A stretch of DNA of 17,306 nucleotides from an uncultured Desulfobulbaceae bacterium (GTDB taxonomy: Bacteria; Desulfobacterota; Desulfobulbia; Desulfobulbales; Desulfobulbaceae): the NCBI GenBank assembly GCA_945787305.1, contig CALZIH010000023.1, forward strand, positions 1-17,306, written 5' to 3'. The translations under genes and the position numbers were made by a program. Positions 1 through 6,032 of the stretch are shown here, piece after piece. The notes beneath the pieces were generated by a model. It searched no databases. It saw only the letters and a program-made list of their open reading frames with translations, and was not told the origin of the DNA. How positions within the stretch are numbered: position 1 is the first letter of the stretch; every line of letters starts with the position of its first letter.

Positions 1-600
1 GGGATCTCCGCCGGATTCGTGGGCATAGGTTGAGCCTGGCATTAATCCCTTAAAGGTATTGTGAAAGAGATGCCGAAATGGATCGGAAAAAGCACCTTTC
101 ATCTCGTTGTAGACAACACCCTGATACTGAAGAGGTTGTTCAATGTTTTCCAGGTGATAGTGCCACCCTTCCTGCTCAAAGGTGGAGCGTAACAGAAGGG
201 GATTGAGGGTAACATCACAATAGACATCCATGATGTTGAAGTATTCTTTGGCATTGCGGGTGGCAAACGGATACCATGTGGTGTCAGAACCGGTCATGGC
301 GTTGAGAAAGGTCATCAGGCCGCCCTTGTTGATTTCACCAAAGACGTCTTTGACCGGGTATTTTTTTGAACCCATGAGCACAGAGTGTTCAAGAATGTGG
401 GCGACACCTGTAGAATCCTGTGGGACGGTCTGAAAAGCTATGCAGAAGGTCTTATTCTGATCACCATTTTTAATGGCTAGGGCCGGAGTGCCGAGGGTAT
501 CGTGTGTAAACAGGTACACTGTAGAGTGTATCTCTTCGATATATTCCTTACGGCTGAGAGTGAAGCCATGATATGTGTTACCTGGTGTAAAGTCTGTCAT
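1..600 (-). CDS. PreP-like M16C metallopeptidase, N-terminal part (cut by window edge)
   Basis: This is the first 200 codons of an insulinase-family zinc peptidase of the presequence-protease (PreP/CymI) type, which degrades short unfolded peptides inside a closed two-half chamber. The inverted zinc motif HILEH lies at residues 68-72. The distal zinc ligand is probably Glu166 in NEMKG, about 98 residues from His68, as expected for M16C. Other family landmarks are KYPVKDVFGEINKGG (80-94), TFLNAMTGSDTT (97-108), FEQEGWH (141-147) and SGGDP at the edge. The ATG is at 598-600, 12 bp beyond the dtd stop, so the two are probably co-transcribed. No clear Shine-Dalgarno is seen; a 12-bp perfect palindrome (604-615) sits just upstream. 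Full-length relatives are near 970 residues, so most of the gene lies outside the window. The frame is open throughout. Family assignment is firm; substrate is inferred. Confidence 0.93.
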   Translation of the reverse strand, partial: MTDFTPGNTYHGFTLSRKEYIEEIHSTVYLFTHDTLGTPALAIKNGDQNKTFCIAFQTVPQDSTGVAHILEHSVLMGSKKYPVKDVFGEINKGGLMTFLNAMTGSDTTWYPFATRNAKEYFNIMDVYCDVTLNPLLLRSTFEQEGWHYHLENIEQPLQYQGVVYNEMKGAFSDPFRHLFHNTFKGLMPGSTYAHESGGDP

Positions 601-612
601 AGTTGATTCGAA

Positions 613-1062
613 TCAGAAGGATTTATTTGAGTCTAAGAGAAGGGTCACAGGACCGTCATTGGTCAGCGTGACTTCCATCATTGCTTGAAATTTTCCGGTC
701 TGGGTTGATATACCCTGCCTGCGAACAATTTCCACAAATTTTTGGTACAGGTCTTTCGCAAGTTCCGGCCTGCCAGCCTGCGACCAGGATGGTCTGCGAC
801 CTTTCCGGCAGTCTCCATATAGGGTGAATTGTGAAACGACAAGCAGGCTCCCCCCGGTGTCGAGAAGAGAGAGGTTCATCTTGCCGTCAAGATCATCAAA
901 AATACGCAGGTTAATGATTTTGTCGGCCATCCAGCAGGCGTCTTGCTCCGTATCATTATTGGCGACACCAAGAAGAACAAGAAGACCATGGCCGATAGAG
1001 CCAGTGGAGGCGTTATCAACCAGTACATCGGCACGACTGACACGCTGGATTACAGCACGCAT
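613..1062 (-). CDS. dtd: D-aminoacyl-tRNA deacylase
   Basis: This 149-residue cytoplasmic enzyme hydrolyses D-amino acids (and glycine mischarged on tRNA-Ala) from tRNA, a translation quality-control step. It starts with the family opening MRAVIQRVSRA and is of normal length. The SQFTLYG motif (77-83) and the Gly-cisPro motif TNDGPVT (134-140), which build the chiral proofreading site, are both intact. Its stop lies 12 bp before the PreP-like gene, suggesting a two-gene unit. The ATG at 1060-1062 has no strong Shine-Dalgarno. Upstream lies a stable hairpin at the end of the rubredoxin gene, so dtd expression may depend on read-through or on an unseen promoter in 1063-1153. Confidence 0.97.
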   Translation of the reverse strand: MRAVIQRVSRADVLVDNASTGSIGHGLLVLLGVANNDTEQDACWMADKIINLRIFDDLDGKMNLSLLDTGGSLLVVSQFTLYGDCRKGRRPSWSQAGRPELAKDLYQKFVEIVRRQGISTQTGKFQAMMEVTLTNDGPVTLLLDSNKSF

Positions 1063-1153
1063 TGGAAAAAAAGCACCACAGAATGCAATGGCAAAGACAA
1101 CAGTAGACTAATCAAATGCTAGTTTATCTTTGAAATAGTAGGAAAGATGGAGT

Positions 1154-1180
1154 GGAGCCGGAAGAAAAAATTCCGGCTCC
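1154..1180 (-). terminator. Hairpin after rubredoxin gene, possible intrinsic terminator
   Basis: A perfect 10-bp stem (GGAGCCGGAA with TTCCGGCTCC) encloses a 7-base loop, 14 bp after the rubredoxin stop. The following minus-strand sequence is pyrimidine-rich but lacks an unbroken T run, so termination may be partial or the hairpin may mainly stabilise the short rubredoxin mRNA. Confidence 0.5.
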
Positions 1181-1193
1181 GGATTAAAAGAGC

Positions 1194-1352
1194 TCAGTCA
1201 GCTTCCCAAAACTCTTCTTTTGCAGCACCACATTTGGGGCAGACCCAGTCGGCAGGAACCTTCTCCCACGGCGTACCTGGCTCAACACCGTTTTCATAGT
1301 CGCCCTCTGCAGGATCGTAAATATAGCCGCAAGGGCATTCCCATTTTTGCAT
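1194..1352 (-). CDS. Rubredoxin (52 aa, C-x-C first knuckle)
   Basis: This small cytoplasmic iron protein carries one Fe(Cys)4 centre and transfers electrons, commonly to rubrerythrin, superoxide reductase or rubredoxin:oxygen oxidoreductase in sulfate reducers. The fold signature is complete: GYIYDPAEGD (9-18), GTPWEKVPADWVCPKCG (26-42) and a C-terminal aromatic. The second knuckle is the usual CPKCG (38-42). The first knuckle reads C6-P-C8-G, one residue shorter than the common C-x-x-C-G. A strong Shine-Dalgarno (GGAGG, 5 bases before the ATG) and a good promoter precede it, and a hairpin follows, so it is probably monocistronic and well expressed. It is a short gene, easily missed by length-filtered ORF searches. 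Confidence 0.95.
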   Translation of the reverse strand: MQKWECPCGYIYDPAEGDYENGVEPGTPWEKVPADWVCPKCGAAKEEFWEAD

Positions 1353-1400
1353 GACAACCTCCTTCGTTTCCGAGTTAATAAAAGAAAATATGTTTGTATG

Positions 1401-1428
1401 ATCTTAAGGCTTTTTTACGGACTGTCAA
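1401..1428 (-). promoter_or_regulatory. Sigma-70 type promoter of the rubredoxin gene
   Basis: On the minus strand a perfect -35 TTGACA (1423-1428) is followed after 16 bases by TAAGAT (1401-1406), four of six matches to the -10 consensus. It lies about 50 bp before the rubredoxin ATG. Confidence 0.6.
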
Positions 1429-1451
1429 GAAAAGATGATCAAGGACGCGGG

Positions 1452-2333
1452 TTATTTTGTGCGTAATGTCGTGAGCATGAGGTACATGCCCCCCAAAACG
1501 ATCAGCAAGGCCCCGACTATACTGGTGAGTAAGGGGATTTCATTCCAGAAAAAATATCCATAGATGATGGAAAGGATGACGGAGGCATAACTTGCAGCGG
1601 CCACAGTTGGTGCGCGTTCAAGACTATATGCTTTGGTGAGGAGAAATTGACCGAGACTTGCAAAGGCAGCTATACCAAGGAGTAAAAGCCATTGCTGGCG
1701 AGAGGGAAGGGTAAGAGAAGGGAGCGAGGCGAAACCACTGATTAGGCAAAGGAGAAAGGTAAAATTGAAGACGATGACCTGAGAGTGATCGGTGCGGCCA
1801 AGGCGACGGACCATGAGGTGGGCAAGGGCGGCCAGAAAAGAGGCTGCAAGCGCAACCCATGAAGCCAAAGCCCATTCAACCCTGGGTTTGATGACAAGGG
1901 CGGTACCGATAAGGCCAATGAAAATAGCTATCCACACATTTTTACCGGCTTTTTCGCCGACAAGGAAGGGAGCCATCAAGGCAAGAAGCAGGGGTTGAGT
2001 CCGACCGATAAATACGCAGTCTGCCAGCGGCATATTGGTCAATGCATAATAAAAGCAAAACATGGCGCAGGTGCCAAACAGGGTTCGCAGAAGAAGGACT
2101 TTCCAATTCCGTACCAGAAGTGGGTGGCGGTAATACAAAACAAGGCCAAGCAGCACAGGCAGAGCGATAAGGCTGCGGAGGAACATCAACTCGGTCAATG
2201 GTAAACCATGCCCAAGTGCTTTCACAAGAGCGGACATGGTAACAAAACAGGCGGAAGCCGAGAACATCAACAAGAGGGCCAAGAACTTATTCCTGAAGCG
2301 AGGTCGCCTGCAGACGACTGAGAAATTGGACAA
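1452..2333 (-). CDS. DMT superfamily (EamA) transporter
   Basis: This inner-membrane protein has about ten hydrophobic segments in two similar five-helix halves, the layout of EamA/RhaT drug/metabolite transporters. N-terminal half landmarks include LMFLRSLIALPVLL and FYYALTNMPLADCVFIGRTQPLL; the C-terminal half has QFLLTKAYSLERAP and the terminal GALLIVLGGMYLM. The substrate cannot be told. The longest frame starts at a TTG (2333) and overlaps rsmE by 47 bp. A likelier start is TTG at 2280-2282, which has AGGA eight bases upstream and lies just after the rsmE stop. An ATG at 2265-2267 would cut into helix 1. The gene is the last of the sbtM-rsmE-transporter unit; rubredoxin has its own promoter downstream. 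Confidence 0.9.
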   Translation of the reverse strand: MSNFSVVCRRPRFRNKFLALLLMFSASACFVTMSALVKALGHGLPLTELMFLRSLIALPVLLGLVLYYRHPLLVRNWKVLLLRTLFGTCAMFCFYYALTNMPLADCVFIGRTQPLLLALMAPFLVGEKAGKNVWIAIFIGLIGTALVIKPRVEWALASWVALAASFLAALAHLMVRRLGRTDHSQVIVFNFTFLLCLISGFASLPSLTLPSRQQWLLLLGIAAFASLGQFLLTKAYSLERAPTVAAASYASVILSIIYGYFFWNEIPLLTSIVGALLIVLGGMYLMLTTLRTK

Positions 2334-3030
2334 TACCGGTGGCAGCTATGGCTGCGGTTTCGGCGCGCAGGGTCAGGGGGCCAAGGGTGATGGCGGTAAA
2401 ACGGTTTTCTCCGGCCCAGAGAATTTCACGTTTATGAAATCCACCTTCCGGGCCTATCAGGAGCAGTATTGATCCTGGTTGGGCGAAAAATTCAGGACGG
2501 AGAATTTTTTTTTGTTCTCCTTCCCAGCATAAAATGGGGTAGTGAAATGTTGCGGTTGCGATTTCCTCCATGGGGCAAGCAGGTGTAATCTGCATGGGCG
2601 TGCTTCGACCGCATTGTTTGCAGGATTCAACCATAATTCGTTGCCAGCGCTGGATTCGGCGTTCAAGGTGTTTCTGCTGCTCGCTGTATTGGGTCACGAT
2701 GGGGATCAGTGTTTCGACACCAAGTTCGGTGGCCTTCTGCACGACAAGATCCATTTTTTTTCCCTTGAGGATCCCTTGTGCAAGGGTCAAGGGGAATGGA
2801 TCATTGATATGCTCTGTGAGGTGAGAGGTGATGCGCCCTTCAACCGTTTTTCCGGTTATGTTTATAATTTCAACATGATAAATAGTGCCGCTTCCGTCAA
2901 ACAGTTCGATGGATTGGCCGGGTTGCAGTCGGAGAACAGAGATCAGGTGATGGGCTTGCTCTCCGGAAAGAATAACGGTGCTGCCGGTAATATTATCCGG
3001 CTGGGTAAAAAATCGGCGCACGACGGTCAA
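2287..3030 (-). CDS. rsmE: 16S rRNA (uracil1498-N3)-methyltransferase
   Basis: RsmE methylates U1498 of 16S rRNA in the assembled 30S subunit using S-adenosylmethionine. The 247 residues hold an N-terminal PUA-like domain (1-75) and a C-terminal SPOUT knot domain. Knot motifs are clear: KGKKMDLVVQKATELGV (89-105), LLIGPEGGF (190-198) and LGPLTLRAETAAIAAT (216-231). The longest frame starts at TTG (3028-3030), overlapping the stop of the radical SAM gene as TTGA. A GTG three codons later (3019-3021) would give the usual family opening MRRFF and may be the true start. No obvious Shine-Dalgarno is seen, so translation is probably coupled to the upstream gene. Its place in this operon looks like housekeeping. 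Confidence 0.96.
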   Translation of the reverse strand: MTVVRRFFTQPDNITGSTVILSGEQAHHLISVLRLQPGQSIELFDGSGTIYHVEIINITGKTVEGRITSHLTEHINDPFPLTLAQGILKGKKMDLVVQKATELGVETLIPIVTQYSEQQKHLERRIQRWQRIMVESCKQCGRSTPMQITPACPMEEIATATFHYPILCWEGEQKKILRPEFFAQPGSILLLIGPEGGFHKREILWAGENRFTAITLGPLTLRAETAAIAATGIVQFLSRLQATSLQE

Positions 3031-4577
3031 CGAAAACAGTAAGGGTCAAGCTCGTTGAAGATGTCCTTGCCAAAGCCGTAGGATACAGCAAGACACCCAC
3101 CGCAGACCGGTCGAATTTCACAGGTGTTGCAGGCCGAAGAGCCGGCGCGGTACCGTTTAGCATCTGTTCCCCGGTAGATTTCCATAAAGTTCTGTTGCTC
3201 TATATTGCCGATGGGAGAGGGCAGTTTACGGCAGGCATGGACCTCGCCGTCGGGCAGAAGGGAGACAAAATTGAAACCGGCACCGCAGCCGTATCCGGCG
3301 CAACCACCAACATAGGGCAGGGCCTTCTTATGGCGGATGAGGTTGAAAAAATTATCTTTCAGGCTCATGCAGGGGTTGTCCTGGGCGGCTTCCATGTAGC
3401 TCTCCAGAAAGGCAGGGAAATCTTCAGGTGGAGCAGAGGCAAGATCGGCTCCTTCTCCAACCATGGCCAGACGGTTGAAGGTGAACAGGTCAACCCGGTC
3501 GCGGAGAAGTTCGGCCAACTCAAGAACCTGGTCCATGTTGGCCCGGGTCAGGGTCAGCATGACCATGGAGTAGATCTTCAGCTCTTTGAGCAGGTCAAGA
3601 AAGTCGAAGACCCGGTCAAAATGTCCCTGGCCACGAATATAGTCGTTGTGTTCGCGTAACCCCTCAAGGCTGACCTGGTAGAATTCCGGTTTCTGGATGG
3701 CAAGCATCTCCTCTATACGGTGCTTGGGCATTGGGTTGCCAAGAACAGCAGTCATAAAACCACGGTCTGCGGCTTCTTTGTACAGTGCATTAAAGTGCGG
3801 GTAGAGGAGGGGGTTTCCGCCGGTGAAGGTGACCTGTGTAAACACATGCATCTGTTGGCAGAAACTGTACAAGTCGTCGAGCACCCTGATCGCCTGTTTC
3901 AGATCAAGCGTTTTTCGATCGCTGCGATCATAACAGTGACGGCAGTGCAGATCACAGACCTGGGTGATGTGCCATTGCAGAGTAAAGGTCGGGGCTGAGA
4001 AACGATCCGGATCGGTGAGAACGCCGCGGGGAAAGTCTTCACCACGCACCAGGAGTGATTTGGGGGCCAGCAACAGGCCGCGGTGCGCAGCAACGTAGAG
4101 AATGTCGTCAATGGTGCCGACGGGCACGCCTCCCTCTTTGGCGGCCTGTTTGGAATCGATTCCGTCACTAATCAGTTTAAGCGCCAGCAGGTCATGTCCG
4201 CTTGGCTCTATGACATGGACTTCTTCTGTACCGGGTTTACGGTAGACAAGAATATGCCCTTCCTTTTCAACCAGCTCATGCTGAGGATTGGTGAGCCGTT
4301 CCGACAGCCCTGACCACTGAACGGATAAGAGCTCAAGGGCCGGATTGATCATCCGTTGTTCTATCTTGTCGGGCATCGGTGGCGGATCGGTCTTGAACAG
4401 GTAACAAAGCCGTTCAATACGCGCTAGATCCGGAAGAAACGGATGGCGTCTACAGGTGTCAGGGTGTTGTTCAAGGTACTCGGGAAGATGCTGTGGGTTC
4501 ATCCCTCCAAGACTGAGAGGGAGCAGCGAGGTGCAGACCGGATAGACGGTGGTTAATGCAGGCATAGTGGTCGACAA
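3027..4577 (-). CDS. sbtM: Selenobiotic-family peptide radical SAM/SPASM maturase (SbtM-like)
   Basis: This 516-residue cytoplasmic enzyme is a predicted modifier of a ribosomal peptide. In order: an N-terminal region (1-95) of unclear role; a PqqD-like peptide-recognition segment around 98-175; the radical SAM barrel with C208-x3-C212-x2-C215 (CDLHCRHC) and TGGNP (252-256); and a SPASM-type C-terminus rich in cysteines (426, 431, 449, 483, 486, 492, 495, 514) for auxiliary Fe-S clusters. Such enzymes act on a neighbouring precursor peptide; here that is the three-TGA gene immediately upstream, which is why SbtM is proposed. The longest frame starts at TTG (4575-4577), with GGAG nine bases upstream; an in-frame ATG at 4563-4565 is the alternative. 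It overlaps rsmE by 4 bp. The family is named in silico as a thio(seleno)oxazole maturase; the actual reaction is unproven as far as I know. Confidence 0.88.
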   Translation of the reverse strand: MSTTMPALTTVYPVCTSLLPLSLGGMNPQHLPEYLEQHPDTCRRHPFLPDLARIERLCYLFKTDPPPMPDKIEQRMINPALELLSVQWSGLSERLTNPQHELVEKEGHILVYRKPGTEEVHVIEPSGHDLLALKLISDGIDSKQAAKEGGVPVGTIDDILYVAAHRGLLLAPKSLLVRGEDFPRGVLTDPDRFSAPTFTLQWHITQVCDLHCRHCYDRSDRKTLDLKQAIRVLDDLYSFCQQMHVFTQVTFTGGNPLLYPHFNALYKEAADRGFMTAVLGNPMPKHRIEEMLAIQKPEFYQVSLEGLREHNDYIRGQGHFDRVFDFLDLLKELKIYSMVMLTLTRANMDQVLELAELLRDRVDLFTFNRLAMVGEGADLASAPPEDFPAFLESYMEAAQDNPCMSLKDNFFNLIRHKKALPYVGGCAGYGCGAGFNFVSLLPDGEVHACRKLPSPIGNIEQQNFMEIYRGTDAKRYRAGSSACNTCEIRPVCGGCLAVSYGFGKDIFNELDPYCFR

Positions 4578-4663
4578 AGCAGGGTTCTCCGTAACGGATT
4601 GATACGCTTATACGTTTTAATTTGTGTTACAAGCTGTGGTGTACAACGTGTCGTTAAAATGAA

Positions 4664-4695
4664 TAAAGCCGGTAACCTTTCGGTTACCGGCTTTA
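4664..4695 (-). terminator. Strong hairpin between precursor and maturase genes
   Basis: A perfect 14-bp stem closes on a GAAA tetraloop on the minus strand, 32 bp after the sbtA stop, followed by TTCATTTT. It should end or attenuate most sbtA transcripts, letting the peptide be made in excess over the maturase read from the same promoter. The stem is symmetric, so it could also act on rightward transcripts (plus side: CTTTTA). Confidence 0.75.
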
Positions 4696-4708
4696 CTTTT
4701 ACATCTGG

Positions 4709-4727
4709 AACGTGCAACCTGCACGTT
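4709..4727 (-). promoter_or_regulatory. SECIS-like hairpin for the third TGA (codon 119)
   Basis: A 7-bp stem (AACGTGC with GCACGTT) carries the loop AGGTT on the minus strand. The loop starts 24 bases after the TGA at 4745-4747, and the stem begins with the last base of the TAA stop codon, so the element lies in the 3' untranslated leader. The GC-AGGT-GC top matches the first element and resembles the fdhF SECIS apex bound by SelB. Confidence 0.72.
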
Positions 4728-5101
4728 TATTTTTTGTGTCCGCCTCAGCTGCTGTCGCCGGCTTTCTTTACCTCGTCAGCGGCTTTGTCCATGCCTTTTA
4801 CCTCATCGGCGGCCTTATCCATTGCTTTATGGCCTTCCTCTGTGGCGGCATCAATGGCTTCACCTTTTGCTTCTTCAGCCATTCCTTCGGCTTTTTTCTT
4901 TGCAGCGTCCCCGACGCTGTCTGCGGTTCCACCTCAGCCGCTGCCGACTGCGTGTTTACCTGCTTCTTCAGTGCTACCTGCACTGGGTGCTGAACCTCAG
5001 CCGGAAGCAGCATGTGCTCCGGGAACAGAGATGCCGCCGGCACTGATCAGACCGGCTACGCCCAGGCCGGCAAGGAATTTCTTCATGTCCTTGCTTATCA
5101 T
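4727..5101 (-). CDS. sbtA: Selenobiotic peptide precursor with three selenocysteines (SbtA-like)
   Basis: The frame from ATG 5101 to TAA 4727 gives 124 residues if three in-frame TGA codons (4997-4999, 4934-4936, 4745-4747) are read as selenocysteine (U35, U56, U119). Contexts are ASGUGS, GSGUGG and SSUGG: small residues before and Gly after each U. Residues 1-31 form a signal-like leader (two lysines, hydrophobic core, cleavage-like AHA before residue 32). The rest is Ala/Lys/Glu/Asp-rich and helical, with MDKAADEVK repeated at 94-102 and 104-112. No cysteine is present. Shine-Dalgarno GGAGG lies six bases before the ATG, with a TTGACA promoter upstream, a SECIS-like hairpin after each TGA, a terminator after the gene, and the radical SAM maturase next. 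The coding register is continuous, so a pseudogene is unlikely. Ordinary gene finding stops at each TGA. The mature product and its location (perhaps envelope) are unknown. Confidence 0.9.
4903..4919 (-). promoter_or_regulatory. SECIS-like hairpin for the second TGA (codon 56)
   Basis: A 7-bp stem (CAGCGTC with GACGCTG) with a GGG loop begins 14 bases after the TGA at 4934-4936. Its loop is G-rich but lacks the AGGT of the other two, so it is the weakest of the three candidates, although position and stability fit a bacterial SECIS. Confidence 0.55.
4969..4985 (-). promoter_or_regulatory. SECIS-like hairpin for the first TGA (codon 35)
   Basis: A perfect 6-bp stem (CAGTGC with GCACTG) carries the loop AGGTA and starts 11 bases after the TGA at 4997-4999. 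From my memory of E. coli fdhF, its SECIS apical stem also starts about 11 bases after the UGA and has loop AGGTCT closed by GC pairs. This is the best selenocysteine insertion signal in the window. Confidence 0.8.
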
Positions 5102-5175
5102 TGGGGTCCTCCTTTAAGGTGAATATAGGAAAACATTGAAGAAGCCGATACCAAACCGGCTCCATATAGGAAAAG

Positions 5176-5205
5176 TATATAGGCTATAGTGGGGCAGGGT
5201 GTCAA
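5176..5205 (-). promoter_or_regulatory. Sigma-70 type promoter of sbtA
   Basis: On the minus strand a perfect TTGACA (5200-5205) is followed after 18 bases by TATATA (5176-5181), about 75 bp before the sbtA ATG. The leader holds a short hairpin with arms AGCCG and CGGCT (about 5143-5161). This gives the peptide its own promoter separate from the folA-like gene. Confidence 0.6.
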
Positions 5206-5221
5206 GAAAAAATGAGAATAT

Positions 5222-5713
5222 TTACTGGTGGTTTCGTTGATATGTCCTGATGATGTAGGGTACAGGTTCGGCAACCTGCTCAACAGCGGTCTCTGTAAAA
5301 TCATCTGCTGAAAGTTCCGGAAAAAAGACATCACCGGAAACCTGTTGCGGTAAAATGGTCAGGATGAGCGTATCGGCAAGGGGTAAGGAAAGCCGGTAGA
5401 GTTGTTCGCCACCGATAATAAACACCCTGTCTTCTTTTTCACAAAGGGCAAGGCTCTGGTCCAGAGAGTGGACGACCTCAGCACCCGGTGCCGAAAACGA
5501 GGGGTTTCTGGTAATGACAATATTGCGGCGGCCGGGCAGGGGATGACCGATAGATTGCCAGGTTCTGCGACCCATGATCAGTGGGTGGCCCATGGTAATC
5601 TCTTTAAAACGGGCTTGCTCTCCGGGAATGTGCCAGGGGATGGTGTTATCTTTGCCTATGACCCGGTTTGCCGACATGGCCGCGATTAAGATTATTTCCT
5701 GTTGCGGATGCAT
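5222..5713 (-). CDS. folA: Dihydrofolate reductase
   Basis: This 163-residue cytoplasmic enzyme reduces dihydrofolate to tetrahydrofolate with NADPH. Motifs are in order: SANRVIGKDNTIPW (14-27, Met20-loop region), GEQARFKEIT (31-40) with Glu32 at the position of the catalytic acid, MGRRTWQSIG (47-56, cofactor binding), LPGRRNIVITR (59-69), and IIGGEQLY (99-106). Length is normal. The ATG at 5711-5713 has no clear Shine-Dalgarno. No thymidylate synthase gene is visible beside it. It is followed by sbtA, which carries its own promoter; no functional tie between the two is evident. Confidence 0.96.
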   Translation of the reverse strand: MHPQQEIILIAAMSANRVIGKDNTIPWHIPGEQARFKEITMGHPLIMGRRTWQSIGHPLPGRRNIVITRNPSFSAPGAEVVHSLDQSLALCEKEDRVFIIGGEQLYRLSLPLADTLILTILPQQVSGDVFFPELSADDFTETAVEQVAEPVPYIIRTYQRNHQ

Positions 5714-6032
5714 TGAAGTGGCTATTTCTCTTTATTGTGCTCTTTATGCGGAGTAGAAATCGATTATTTATACTGATTACCATCAAAGCTCAGTTGTCCC
5801 AACTTGGCGAGGTGACTGATTTTATTTTTCTATACCGGGGACAGGATAATTTTCACCACAAAAATCTGTTAACTCGTTGTTTCATATATAAATAGAAAAT
5901 AGTTAATCTGTCTCCCGGATTGGTGAAAAAAATTCAGTCCCCTACATCGAAGGCCGCACTGGCATTGCTACTTAATGGCTGAGTTTTGATGGTAATCACA
6001 TAATTTATTGCATATCCCTATTCAATCCCTGG
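5714..6032. other. 319-bp intergenic region with one short inverted-repeat element
   Basis: No convincing gene lies here. It contains the IR-flanked element at 5837-5942. AT-rich stretches around 5870-5900 could hold promoter sequence for the reductase gene, but no clear -35/-10 pair was found. Confidence 0.5.
5837..5942. repeat. MITE-like element with imperfect terminal inverted repeats
   Basis: A 21-base end beginning GGGGAC and ending TTTTCACC (5837-5857) is inverted at 5922-5942, with 17 of 21 positions matching. The 106-bp element has no coding capacity. Size and ends fit a non-autonomous transposable element or a remnant of a REP-associated transposase unit. Only one copy is visible in the window. 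Confidence 0.45.

Noticed and set aside
604..615. 12-bp perfect palindrome between dtd and the peptidase gene as an operator
   Set aside because: Short palindromes occur by chance and it sits inside a probable operon with no promoter nearby; recorded only in the gene note.
4727..5101. Reading sbtA as a pseudogene with three nonsense mutations
   Set aside because: All stops are TGA only, all lie in the same frame, each sits in a Gly/Ser-x-Gly context with a hairpin after it, and there is no frameshift.
4599..5117. Open frame on the plus strand (172 codons) and shorter frames on both strands over the sbtA gene
   Set aside because: They are antisense or out-of-frame shadows of the TGA-containing peptide gene; none has a ribosome site or family likeness, while the sbtA frame has both context and signals.
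5143..5165. Riboswitch or attenuator in the sbtA leader
   Set aside because: Only a 5-bp stem is visible and no conserved riboswitch core is recognised.
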